From assembly GCF_000975115.1 (NCBI RefSeq), contig NZ_BBRE01000001.1, positions 1,021,322-1,085,321 of the forward strand: a stretch of 64,000 nucleotides of DNA. Reading direction: 5' to 3'. Position numbers and translations under genes: made by a program. Under the pieces are notes generated by a model. The model did not search any database and was not told the DNA's origin. It saw only the letters and a list, made by a program, of their open reading frames with translations. Origin of the DNA: Demequina oxidasica. GTDB lineage: Bacteria; Actinomycetota; Actinomycetes; Actinomycetales; Demequinaceae. Positions 42,486 to 51,247 of the stretch are shown here, one piece after another (the stretch's first letter is position 1; every line of letters starts with the position of its first letter).

Positions 42486-44807
42486 CTAGTTTCGCGCGCC
42501 ACCCACCACGTCCGCGATTCTTTGGTTCGCGTCCTGCACCACCATCAAGAGCTCGCGTTGCACGGTTGCAACCTCTGATCTGTAGACCTCTTGATTCACC
42601 ACAATGTCAGTGACCAACGCAGTGACTTTGGCCCTCAGCAGTGGATCGTGCGCGTCAACGCCCCATTCAGGTCGGCCGATGTCCTCGAGGAAATAGCGCA
42701 GCTTGTCATGCGAAATCAGTGAGACTATCGGCACCCCGAGCCCGAGCGGAATCATCCCGGCGTGACCCCGCATGCCGACAACGGCTGCGGCACCTTCAAT
42801 GGTCGCCAATGCCTCGTCAACCTTCATTGCATAAAGGGGTGCGGACTCGATGGTGATGCCGTGGACGCGGCGCAGATCGCGCACGAACCGCTCGTCCGTC
42901 TTGGTGTGCGCAAGTGATCTAACCTCGGCTACTCCTTTGAGGTCCTCCACTATCCCCGCCAATGCCTCCAGGAAATCCTGATAGCCATCACCAAACCTGA
43001 GTTGCTGGCGGTCGAAGGCAACATTCAGATATACCACTGGGGTGCCTTGCGCGAGCGAAGGGGGGCGGTTCGTCAGAGCACCAAACACGGTAGTGACGCA
43101 TGGGAGGTACTCGAGGATTGAAGCTCGTTCCTCACCGAGTATCTCGGTGACACGTCGAACTGACCCGTTGTTACGCAAGCCCACAAATGCCGCACCTCCG
43201 ACTAGCTGTGCGACCGAGTCCTCGAAGCGACGTCCGTGCAACACCTGGCCCCGGAAAAGATTGAACCCGACGGTGTAGACGATCACTGGAATCTCCAGGA
43301 GCCTCAGAGCAGCGTCGGTGACGTTCCATTGCCACCCGCTGTTGCCGTTCGCAGAGGTATCTGGAAGAAAGAGCCCACCGCCACCAATGACGATCGCGTC
43401 AAGATTCTCATTTGCCCATTGCGCCTCGGAAACGTCAAAGATCTGGTGGGCATGGATAGACGTCCAGCGCGGATCTGGAACCGTCGTCGCGATGCTCGTT
43501 CGCACCGCGAGAGGCAGCATCACGTCACCAAAGTTTCCTTCGCTGTCAACGTAAAAGGCCACATGACCAATTCGCTTCCCAGTGCCTGGCGGTACGTCAA
43601 GGCTGCTGAATCCGGCCTTCAGCCGCCCGAGCATCAAGCGCGGCTTGCGCATCACCGGGTTCACCTGCAAGGCCAACACCGCATGTTCGTGCGCCAAGTC
43701 ATCGTCGCGATACACCCAAGCGAGTTCGGACAAGGCAACGTGAGCACGAACCTCGAAATCGGGGAAGCCCGCTGCCATCAAGAGCGCCGCACGGGCGGCC
43801 TCCGGCTGCGAGGCGCCGCGCAGCAGTTGACCCCACCTGAACCACTGGTCCGCACTGAGAATGCGATTGTCGAGCGCAAGCGCTTCAAGAGCCAGCAACG
43901 CACGCTCATTGTCGCCTGCGCGCTCGTACTCGATCGAGGCCCGCTGGAGGTTGTCGAGATCCTGGTCCGACAAGTCGTCAAAGGGCGCAGCCAATCTTGC
44001 CAACTCGCTGTGGACGGGAGTTCCGGCGCTGCAACGCCGCCAGTACTTCACCGTGGCCCCGCCAAACGCGTGCCACGCACGTTCAAGTTGCTCGTACCCG
44101 CGTTCGCCACCGTTCCAGGGCTTGTACTTACCCGTGTAGTGAATGATGCGGGTGTCCTCTGGCGCGTCCCCGCCAAACCGTACTGCACGCTTTACGAGGT
44201 TGTACTTCACGTCCAGCGGCTGGTACGCGCCGTTGAGTGCGGCAGTAAGAACTCCCTGATCGTGACGCTCAAGTTCATAATCACCACTGCGGCCAATGGC
44301 GTCGAGAAGCGAGGCGAAGCCAGCCGTCAAATAGGCATCGCCGACGGACATCACGCCGCTATTGAGCTTCCTACCCCCGTCACTGTCAAAGTACTGGGGT
44401 GCTGCAGTGAACTCAGCATCGGTCTCCACGAGGTGCCTGATGTCGCCCACGACGACCATGTCCACATCGAGCGTGACTACTCGTTCGTAGCCGATGGGCT
44501 TGAACACATCGAGGATGTAGTACGCCTTCTCGACCAGGTAATTGGAACCGTCGCCCTTGCGGTAAGTAGTAAAACGCCCGGTATCGACCTTTCGGAAGGT
44601 GAAGTGCGGGTAGAGGGGAGCAAGTCGCGCAAAGTCTGGCGCTTCTAGGTCGCTATAGAGCACCACATAGTCGAGGTCGAGCCACGGGTTAGAAAGTACG
44701 AGGCTTCGGACGAGCACCTCGAAGCCCTCGATATAGTTGCGATCCACGTAGGAGGCCAGGGCGACCTTGGTCCGCGGGGGTGCAAAGCTCTCGATGGCCG
44801 TACTCAT
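42486..44807 (-). CDS. GT8 - TPR - polysaccharide pyruvyl transferase fusion
   Basis: A 773-aa, three-part protein. Residues ~13-280 are a GT8-type glycosyltransferase with the DVD metal motif (114-116), a NSGVM loop and HYTGKYKPW, which closes GT8 active sites. Residues ~295-410 hold TPR-like helices. Residues ~430-740 match the polysaccharide pyruvyl-transferase family: YVDSEGNFGDVMLPLAV, IVIGGGGLFLPD, VYTVGFNLFRG and GMRGHAGMIPLGLGVPIVSL. The predicted activities are sugar transfer and ketal-pyruvate addition to the polymer. ATG overlaps the stop of the preceding gene (ATGA). It is last in the minus operon. Confidence 0.85.
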   Translation of the reverse strand: MSTAIESFAPPRTKVALASYVDRNYIEGFEVLVRSLVLSNPWLDLDYVVLYSDLEAPDFARLAPLYPHFTFRKVDTGRFTTYRKGDGSNYLVEKAYYILDVFKPIGYERVVTLDVDMVVVGDIRHLVETDAEFTAAPQYFDSDGGRKLNSGVMSVGDAYLTAGFASLLDAIGRSGDYELERHDQGVLTAALNGAYQPLDVKYNLVKRAVRFGGDAPEDTRIIHYTGKYKPWNGGERGYEQLERAWHAFGGATVKYWRRCSAGTPVHSELARLAAPFDDLSDQDLDNLQRASIEYERAGDNERALLALEALALDNRILSADQWFRWGQLLRGASQPEAARAALLMAAGFPDFEVRAHVALSELAWVYRDDDLAHEHAVLALQVNPVMRKPRLMLGRLKAGFSSLDVPPGTGKRIGHVAFYVDSEGNFGDVMLPLAVRTSIATTVPDPRWTSIHAHQIFDVSEAQWANENLDAIVIGGGGLFLPDTSANGNSGWQWNVTDAALRLLEIPVIVYTVGFNLFRGQVLHGRRFEDSVAQLVGGAAFVGLRNNGSVRRVTEILGEERASILEYLPCVTTVFGALTNRPPSLAQGTPVVYLNVAFDRQQLRFGDGYQDFLEALAGIVEDLKGVAEVRSLAHTKTDERFVRDLRRVHGITIESAPLYAMKVDEALATIEGAAAVVGMRGHAGMIPLGLGVPIVSLISHDKLRYFLEDIGRPEWGVDAHDPLLRAKVTALVTDIVVNQEVYRSEVATVQRELLMVVQDANQRIADVVGGARN

Positions 44808-46252
44808 AGTTCTCCTCTGAGCGAGGTAATGATCCCACTCACTCGCGTGGTGTGTTGGGCAACCCATTCGCGCTCGGCCTCATAGTTGTGCGCCGTGGCG
44901 ATCTGCAATGATTGGGCTGACTTGAGTCGGTAGGCCCCCGACCTGTAGAAGTCGAAGCCCACCAGATCTATCACCGGAGATACATCCAAAAAGTCAAGCA
45001 ATCGCAGCATGTTAAACCCCGACGTAGGGACCCCGATATGGGAATCATCTGCGACGACTTCCTTACTACGCACGGGCCAACGCAGACTCTCGTCTCCTAG
45101 ATAGCTCTGTGCCTGCGGGCGAAGATGTTTGACGAGCGATGTACGCCACGCGACGGGGTTGCCCCCAAAGACAATCCGAACATCGACAGGAACGTCCCAG
45201 TTGAAGTCGTGCATGTGGATCATCGCGTGAATCGTTGTCTTGGATCCAGTGTTTCCCGGATCGATGATGAAGGAGTTGAAGCGGATCACCTCATCGTACG
45301 AGTCGATCACCGACCCCAGACCACTCTTGGCGATCGCTTGTGAGTTCGCGATCACGGCAACGGAACGTCCGCGCAAGCGGTTCGCCAAACCCGCAACGTC
45401 AATCGTGTCGAACTCGGTCACAGCATCGGGCGGAAGCTTCACAGTCGCGCCCAATCGGTCCATCGCCACGGTTCGCGTCGCGAGCTCAACTGTGCGCAAG
45501 CTAGATCCGTGCAGCACCTCTTGCTGGACAAGATGGCGGGCCGCCCTGTCGGCGACGTCAAAGGGAAGCGCGGTGGTTACCGAGGCGATCGCGCTCCTGC
45601 GCTCCTCGATTCTCTCTGGCATGTCTGAGGGCGACGACAGAGCGAGTTCGGTGAGCCCATATACTGCATGGGCCGCGCTCTCGGGATCTGGCGCCGCAGA
45701 AGTTGGCAACCGAATCAGTTCCTCAAGCGCACTCCGATTTTGCTCATCGTTCGGAGCCACTAGCGAGTCAAGATCACCGGTGAGTGTGTGCAGAGCCCTG
45801 AATGCAGCCTTTGCTCCGGTACGGTCCCCCGTCACCTGGTACGCATTCAAGAGGATTCGCTGAGCCGCCGGTGATCCTGGATCCGCCGTCGCCACGAGTT
45901 CCGCCAATGAGATCGCGAGTGTGGGCTCTGCGACGCGCAGCGCGGCCGTAGCGGCATCCAGTGCGCTCCGCTTGACCTTGGACTGTCCGCGCTCCGCAAT
46001 GGGGGCCGCTCCAAGGGCAAGCTTCAAGGCGTGCGAACGTTGCCGCAGCGCCACCTCGAGCGTGAGAAGTCCAATGGCTCGCACAAACTCTTGGTGAGGT
46101 TTGCTGGCGGCCACTGCCTTGTCACGCGACGCCACCTGCGCTTCTGCGATCACTCGCCACCACGCGGCGTTGGTCTTGCGGAACGCCCCCCGAGAACGCA
46201 CGACGTCGCGGACAAGTTTCACCGCTCGACGCGCCCTTGAACTAATCTTCAT
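44804..46252 (-). CDS. GT29-like sialyltransferase with helical N-terminus
   Basis: A 482-aa protein. The N-terminal ~270 residues are Ala-rich helices with TPR-like spacing (AAQRILLNAYQVTGDRTGAKAAFRAL). From ~285 it carries a clear GT29 L-motif: SVAVIANSQAIAKSGLG, then SYDEVIRFNSF and GSKTTIHAMIH, followed by FDFYRSGAYRLKS near the C-terminus. GT29 enzymes use CMP-sialic or CMP-Kdn-type donors. The start is uncertain: ATG at 46252 is used here, and a TTG at 46291 is in frame. It lies 74 nt after neuB and overlaps the GT8 fusion. Confidence 0.72.
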   Translation of the reverse strand: MKISSRARRAVKLVRDVVRSRGAFRKTNAAWWRVIAEAQVASRDKAVAASKPHQEFVRAIGLLTLEVALRQRSHALKLALGAAPIAERGQSKVKRSALDAATAALRVAEPTLAISLAELVATADPGSPAAQRILLNAYQVTGDRTGAKAAFRALHTLTGDLDSLVAPNDEQNRSALEELIRLPTSAAPDPESAAHAVYGLTELALSSPSDMPERIEERRSAIASVTTALPFDVADRAARHLVQQEVLHGSSLRTVELATRTVAMDRLGATVKLPPDAVTEFDTIDVAGLANRLRGRSVAVIANSQAIAKSGLGSVIDSYDEVIRFNSFIIDPGNTGSKTTIHAMIHMHDFNWDVPVDVRIVFGGNPVAWRTSLVKHLRPQAQSYLGDESLRWPVRSKEVVADDSHIGVPTSGFNMLRLLDFLDVSPVIDLVGFDFYRSGAYRLKSAQSLQIATAHNYEAEREWVAQHTTRVSGIITSLRGEL

Positions 46253-46326
46253 CCTCAGCCCAAGCCAGAAGTGTTGAGAGTCGACTCGCAAGTAGTCGTA
46301 CAGAAAGTGCGGTCTTCACAGCGCCG

Positions 46327-47202
46327 CTAGGAGGCGACGCGACGGAGCTTGCTCAGCGGAGCCAATTCGCCAGGAAAAACACGCTTTACGCCATCGCCCA
46401 GACCGGTCTCGATGATGCGGATGTCGCGCACCAAGTGGTCGAGCCCCTGCGGCTCAAGCGAGGCGGCGTGGTCGCTGCCCCACATCGTGCGGTCAAGGGT
46501 GATGTGGCGCTCGACGACGCAGGCGCCCAACGCGACCGCGGCTAGCGAAATCTGCAAGCCGGGCTCGTGGCCCGAGTAACCCGTGGGGACGCCGTAGCGC
46601 TCCATGAGGGTCGGAATCATGCGCAGGTTCGCCTCCTCGGGGGGAAGCGGGTAGGTCGAGGTCGCGTGCAGAATGATCAAGTTGTCGAGGCCGAGGGTCT
46701 CGACGGCGGCATCGATCTGCTCAATAGTGGACATGCCAGTGGACAGGATGACGGGCTTGCCGGTCTCACGGATCTTCGCGAGCATCGACAGGTCGGTGAC
46801 AGAGGCCGAGGCAATCTTGTACGCCATCGCGTCGCGGTCCTCGAGGAAGTCCACGGAGGGCTCGTCCCACGGGGAGGCGAACCAGTCCATGCCCTTCGTG
46901 TGGCAGTATGCGGCGATCTGGTCGTACTCGTCCTTCTCGAACTCCACCTTGTAGCGGTAGTCGAGGTACGTCATGGTGCCCCACGGAGTCTCGCGTGGGG
47001 TGTCCTTCATGTGCTCCGGCGTGGAGATCGCGGGAGTACGCTTCTGGAACTTCACTGCCTGGCAGCCCGCATTCGCCGCGACGTCGATGAGTTGGAGGGC
47101 GGTCTCGACGCTGCCGTTGTGGTTGAGGCCAATCTCGGCGATCACATAAACGGGACGGCCGGGGCCGATCTGGTTGGAACCGATGGTGACAACTTCAGAC
47201 AT
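46327..47202 (-). CDS. neuB: NeuB-type N-acetylneuraminate/nonulosonate synthase, no SAF domain
   Basis: A 291-aa synthase that condenses phosphoenolpyruvate with N-acetylmannosamine, mannose or its phosphate. Hallmarks are IAEIGLNHNGSV, CQAVKFQKR, WFASPWDEPSVDFL, LSTGMSTIEQID, LHATSTYPLPPEEANL, TGYSGHEPG and VVERHITLDRTMWGSDH. The C-terminal SAF domain (about 60 residues) is absent, as in the NeuB fusion at 36931. It overlaps the NeuA-KdsC gene by 8 nt. The exact sugar is unknown; the linked KdsC-like phosphatase hints at a 9-phosphate route (Kdn-9-P or Neu5Ac-9-P). Confidence 0.9.
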   Translation of the reverse strand: MSEVVTIGSNQIGPGRPVYVIAEIGLNHNGSVETALQLIDVAANAGCQAVKFQKRTPAISTPEHMKDTPRETPWGTMTYLDYRYKVEFEKDEYDQIAAYCHTKGMDWFASPWDEPSVDFLEDRDAMAYKIASASVTDLSMLAKIRETGKPVILSTGMSTIEQIDAAVETLGLDNLIILHATSTYPLPPEEANLRMIPTLMERYGVPTGYSGHEPGLQISLAAVALGACVVERHITLDRTMWGSDHAASLEPQGLDHLVRDIRIIETGLGDGVKRVFPGELAPLSKLRRVAS

Positions 47203-48370
47203 TTTGGGGACTCCTTCCGGCGAGGATCATCTCCGCGAGTTCGCGAAGCGCTCCGCGCCCGCCGTTCCGGGTCAGGGTGATCCGGGCGGCCCTTTGGGCT
47301 AATGGGTGGGCATCTGGGACTACGACTGGCCACCCCACAACCTCGAGGCAACTAACGTCGTTCACATCATTACCGACGTAAATCACACTCGAGAGCGGGA
47401 TTTGCCGTTGTTCACACCACTGCCGCAAAACGTTCACCTTCTCGTCAACGCCGTACACCGTTTCGACACCTAATTTGCGTCCGCGGGCTTCGACCACGGG
47501 GTTTCGTTCCTTGGACAGAATCAACATCGGCAACCCCGCATCACGCAGCATTCCCAGACCCATTCCGTCCGACCTGCTCACGGTCACGGACTCCGTTCCA
47601 TCCTCGGAGACCTCGACACGGTCGTCGGTGTGGACGCCGTCAAAATCCATCACAAGAGCGCTGGCGTCGATTGCCCGCGGCTTGTCTAGGACGGGGGCGA
47701 GCGCGCGGGCCATGTCTAGCTCCGCTGGTTCATCAATCTCTAGGCCCGATGCCGCGGTCACCTCCTGGATTCCCACGCGGCCAAAGAAGCGGAACCGGTG
47801 ACGCTCGAAGCCGGCGGCGTCCATGACGTAGAACGCACCGGTTTCCTGGAAGTGGGGCTCGCGGTCCTGGCGGCGAGGGCGGAATGAGTGGTCGTGGTTG
47901 ACGCCCTGTGCGCCCGCGGCGCTGGGCTTCCACAGGAACGCGTACGTCTCAAACGCGGCGAACACCACGTCCTCGTCGCCGTCCTCGACCCGCGCTACTG
48001 CGTCGTCCAGCGCATCGGCATCGATAAAGGGCGAGGTGGCCTGCATGAAGACCACAGTGCTAGGCGAGGCGCCGCCTGCGCGAATGGCCGCGAGCGCGTG
48101 CAGCACCGCGTCCTCCGAGGACGCTTGGTCGCCAGCGATGTCCGCGGGCCGGCGGACAATGCTGGCACCAGCCTCGCTCGCGGCGGCGGCTATCGCGTCG
48201 TCATCAGTGGAGACGTACACCGCGCCGATGCGCGGGGCGGCGAGTGCGGTGCGCACCGCCCGGGCGACCAGTGGTACTCCCCCAACTCTCGCCACGTTCT
48301 TGCCCGGAACTCCCTTGGAGCCCCCGCGAGCGGGAATGATGGCGACGGCCGTGGGGTCAGACACGAGCAT
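47195..48370 (-). CDS. neuA: CMP-nonulosonate synthetase fused to KdsC-like phosphatase
   Basis: A 391-aa bifunctional enzyme. Residues ~7-225 are NeuA-type: AIIPARGGSKGVPGKN, VSTDDDAIA, SSEDAVLHAL, FMQATSPF and ETGAFYVMD. Residues ~235-385 are a KdsC-type HAD with an intact motif I (DFDGVHTDD), motif II LSKERN, and GNDVNDVSCL. Unlike some eukaryotic homologues, the catalytic Asp pair is present, so phosphatase activity is likely. The ATG at 48370 has GAGGAG upstream and overlaps the GT52-like gene by 14 nt. Product: CMP-activated sugar for the neighbouring transferases. Confidence 0.9.
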   Translation of the reverse strand: MLVSDPTAVAIIPARGGSKGVPGKNVARVGGVPLVARAVRTALAAPRIGAVYVSTDDDAIAAAASEAGASIVRRPADIAGDQASSEDAVLHALAAIRAGGASPSTVVFMQATSPFIDADALDDAVARVEDGDEDVVFAAFETYAFLWKPSAAGAQGVNHDHSFRPRRQDREPHFQETGAFYVMDAAGFERHRFRFFGRVGIQEVTAASGLEIDEPAELDMARALAPVLDKPRAIDASALVMDFDGVHTDDRVEVSEDGTESVTVSRSDGMGLGMLRDAGLPMLILSKERNPVVEARGRKLGVETVYGVDEKVNVLRQWCEQRQIPLSSVIYVGNDVNDVSCLEVVGWPVVVPDAHPLAQRAARITLTRNGGRGALRELAEMILAGRSPQNV

Positions 48371-49337
48371 CGGCTCCTCTTGGCTTGGCGATGCGGCGCA
48401 GCGTGGTGCGTAGTGCCTCGTCCGCACGTTTGGTGAGCCACTCCTCGGGCACCGGGCACACGCTGAGCTCGACGTTCTCCGGCAGGATGTTGCGTAGCGT
48501 GGCGACCACGCTCGAGGGCAGGGTCACTACGGTAGTGAGTTCGCGCGATGAGGCGAGCACTATCTCTATCGGCAGCACCGCCTTGCGCACCTTGAGGCCC
48601 TCGATCTCCTTGAGTCGTTTGAGGCTCTTGGTCTTCTCGCGCCGATGCGGGAAATAGACCCGTGCGCCAGCCGCCACCTGGGCCTCGACCCATGCGCGGT
48701 ATGGCGCCCCCTTGACGTAGCCGTCATCGAACAGAGCGCTGCCGAGGATCACGTTCTGCATCGCGCCGTCATCCTTGACGAACTTGGTCCTGCGCACCCA
48801 GCGGTACTTGTTGTGGCTCACCCGGCCTCCTGCGTGCGCGAGAGACAGCAGCTCGTCGTCGCGGGAGTAGGCAGTGAATGCACGCAAGCCGCCTGTGGTC
48901 AGCGTGTGGTGCAGCCGCCTCCCCGCAAGCGTCCCCAAGCGGCGGGCCAACCACGATTCGGTGCGACCGTGCCGCGCAAGCGGACGGTTCTCGCGCACCT
49001 GGTCAGCGAAACCCAGCATCGCGCTGCCGTCGTCCACCGCGACCAAGTCCCGGACTCCAGTGAGCGCCACCGCAAGTCTGAACTGACCCGAATACGGATC
49101 GCCGGTGAGTCGCTCGCGCGCCACGATGAAGGGCGACAGAAAGGCGAAGTTCCACACGCCGGCGATATGCACATCCTCCGGTAGGTGGGGTGCGAGCACG
49201 TCGGCCGTGTACTGGAGCTGCTTTGAGTTGGCTCGCATGCAGATACGCAGCGGCTCGCCGGTAGCCGCGGCGTACTCCACCGCGTTGACCAGTTGTAGGG
49301 GCGACTCCACCCAAGCGACTCTCGTCATAGGCGCCAT
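48357..49337 (-). CDS. GT52/polysialyltransferase-like protein
   Basis: A 326-aa protein beginning TRVAWVESPLQLVNAVEYA, the N-terminal signature of GT52 and polysialyltransferase-type (alpha-2,8) families, in which a nucleotide-sugar domain follows a first GT-B half. A C-terminal block ELTTVVTLPSSVVATLRNIL carries a Ser-Ser pair that corresponds to their CMP-sugar site. It would add or extend a nonulosonic acid chain. Start and stop are tightly packed with the NeuA gene (overlap), and 87 nt separate it from the exporter gene upstream. The match is by motif only. Confidence 0.65.
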   Translation of the reverse strand: MAPMTRVAWVESPLQLVNAVEYAAATGEPLRICMRANSKQLQYTADVLAPHLPEDVHIAGVWNFAFLSPFIVARERLTGDPYSGQFRLAVALTGVRDLVAVDDGSAMLGFADQVRENRPLARHGRTESWLARRLGTLAGRRLHHTLTTGGLRAFTAYSRDDELLSLAHAGGRVSHNKYRWVRRTKFVKDDGAMQNVILGSALFDDGYVKGAPYRAWVEAQVAAGARVYFPHRREKTKSLKRLKEIEGLKVRKAVLPIEIVLASSRELTTVVTLPSSVVATLRNILPENVELSVCPVPEEWLTKRADEALRTTLRRIAKPRGADARV

Positions 49338-49424
49338 CGCACCACACGGACCTGAACGCGCGGTTAAAGAAAGATGGCCACCAGACGACGGTTGCCTGAG
49401 CCCCGCCGGCCGCTCCGACGCGCG

Positions 49425-50186
49425 CTACTTCTTAGCGGAGGCTTGGTAGGCCTTCACGACCTTCTTAGGGTCGCCATCCATCTTGAGATTTCCGTGGTCA
49501 ATCCACAGCACGCGGGTACAGGTGTCCAGGATGGACCGCATCGAGTGGCTCACCAGGAACACGGTTCCAGCCTGCTCGCGCAGGTCACGGATCCGCTGCT
49601 CCGACTTGTCCCGGAAGGCCTTGTCGCCCACGGCCAACGCCTCGTCGACCAACAGGATCTGGTGGTCTCGCGAGACCGCAATGGAGAACCGCAAGCGTGC
49701 CTGCATGCCGGACGAGTACGTCTTCATGGGCAGGTCGATGAACTCCGAAAGCCCGGAGAACTCCACAATGTCCTCGTACTGCTCCTCGGCCGCGGCCTTG
49801 GAGTGGCCCATCGCGAGCGCACCGAGCAGCACATTCTTCTCCCCGGACAGGTCGGGAATGAGGGCGGCGTTGACGCCCAGCAGGGCGGGGCGGCTCGACG
49901 CGTACACGGCACCCTGCGTCGCGGTGGTCAGTCCCGCAATGGTGCGCATGAGCGTGGACTTACCGGAACCGTTGTGGCCGATAACGCCGATCGACTCGCC
50001 CTCACGAACCTCGAACGAGACTCCCTTGAGGGCGTGGACGACGCGGATGCCCTTCTGCCTCTTGAAGAGCGATCCGCCGTTGGCGAGGGCCTTGCCGGAC
50101 GCATGCGTGCGGTACTCGACATGGACATCGTTGGCGACGACGATAGGGGCGCCCAACTTCGGGGGCGCGGTGGGAGCCTCAGTCAC
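49425..50186 (-). CDS. Wzt/TagH-type polysaccharide exporter ATPase
   Basis: A 253-aa ABC ATPase that powers export of an undecaprenyl-linked glycopolymer. It has the N-terminal IVVANDVHVEYR and a long insert, Walker A GHNGSGKST (~88), the TagH-like PDLSGEKNVLLG region, signature TYSSGMQARLRFSIA (~160), Walker B LLVDEALAVGD and VSHSM. Compared with long TagH/Wzt proteins it lacks the C-terminal carbohydrate-binding domain. GTG start with AGGAAAGG; it overlaps the permease gene by 8 nt. It belongs with the nonulosonate locus. Confidence 0.9.
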   Translation of the reverse strand: MTEAPTAPPKLGAPIVVANDVHVEYRTHASGKALANGGSLFKRQKGIRVVHALKGVSFEVREGESIGVIGHNGSGKSTLMRTIAGLTTATQGAVYASSRPALLGVNAALIPDLSGEKNVLLGALAMGHSKAAAEEQYEDIVEFSGLSEFIDLPMKTYSSGMQARLRFSIAVSRDHQILLVDEALAVGDKAFRDKSEQRIRDLREQAGTVFLVSHSMRSILDTCTRVLWIDHGNLKMDGDPKKVVKAYQASAKK

Positions 50187-51039
50187 GACCGTACCTTTCC
50201 TCGGCACGCCAGAAGAAGATGACACCAATAATCAGCATCGAGAGTGACGACCCAATGACAACCCACCACATCAGTGGAGATGCCTCATTGCCGGTCACCA
50301 TCTGGGCGCGGACCAGGGTGATGAAGTCGTGGATCGGGTTGAGCTCGACGAGCTTAAGCAACCATGGTGGCTTGTCTTTAAGCACCTGTTCGAGCGAGTA
50401 AAAGATTCCCGACGAGTAAAAGAGGATGCGCGTCAGTAGCGGGATGATCTGGGTCACGTCACGCAGGTGCACGGTAAGACGCGCGGAAATGAGCGCGATG
50501 CCGAGGTTGAACATCGTCATAAGCGCCAGGATTACCGGCACAAGGAGCCAAGCCCAAGTGATGGGCTCCCCGAATCCAACGATGATCAGGGTCATCACGG
50601 CGATGATCGGGACCAGCTCAAACACCTGCTGGATGACGGCTGCGATGGGCAGCAACATGCGAGGAAAGTTCAGGCTCCTCACCAGGGAAGCATTCGACGT
50701 GATCGACTTGGCACCAGCACTGAAAGACTTCGAGAAGAACTCGAAGATGAACACACCAACGACGAGGAACGGCACAAAGTTATCGGGGCGCGACTCGCTC
50801 GACATGATCACGCCAAAGATGGTGCCGAAGATGATCGCCGTGAAGATGGGCCGGATCACAATCCACCCAAGGCCAAGGCGGTTCTCGCTCATGGTGGCCT
50901 GGATGCGGAACCGCGCCAGGGTGTACGCGAAGTGCCGACGTTCCCACAGTTCCTTGAGGTACGCACCAAGCGGGGCGCGCGCGCCAACGCGCTCAAGCCC
51001 AGCGTCCGTGGCCAACTTCTCGTAGTCGGTATCCGTCAC
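50179..51039 (-). CDS. Wzm/TagG-type polysaccharide exporter permease
   Basis: A 286-aa ABC-2 permease with six membrane helices and a cytosolic N-terminal amphipathic part (ELWERRHFAYTLARFRIQA), then RLGLGWIVIRPIFTAIIFGTIFGVI. It matches TagG/Wzm/RfbD exporters of teichoic and O-antigen-like polymers. The GTG at 51039 follows a GGGGGG stretch; a longer in-frame start exists at 51081. It pairs with the overlapping ATPase and should export the polymer made by this locus. Confidence 0.9.
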   Translation of the reverse strand: MTDTDYEKLATDAGLERVGARAPLGAYLKELWERRHFAYTLARFRIQATMSENRLGLGWIVIRPIFTAIIFGTIFGVIMSSESRPDNFVPFLVVGVFIFEFFSKSFSAGAKSITSNASLVRSLNFPRMLLPIAAVIQQVFELVPIIAVMTLIIVGFGEPITWAWLLVPVILALMTMFNLGIALISARLTVHLRDVTQIIPLLTRILFYSSGIFYSLEQVLKDKPPWLLKLVELNPIHDFITLVRAQMVTGNEASPLMWWVVIGSSLSMLIIGVIFFWRAEERYGRD

Positions 51040-51247
51040 GCGTCGCCCCCCGCGATAGCGCGCGCGGGCGCGCAGACGCATCGCGTCATCTGAATCATGT
51101 GGGGCACAGGTGTCCTCATTCGGGGTCCGTGGAGCGCGACCATTTGGGTGCCGCGTGGTGGCTAGTCTGCCAAGATTCTAGTTCACGCGCCACAATCGCC
51201 CGCATTCCGGGCAACTCGCGTCGCACCCCGAACCAACGTGTGGCCGC

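Noticed and set aside
43236-44648. 470-aa plus-strand ORF
   Set aside because: It is the shadow of the GT8 fusion gene, which has clear domains on the other strand.
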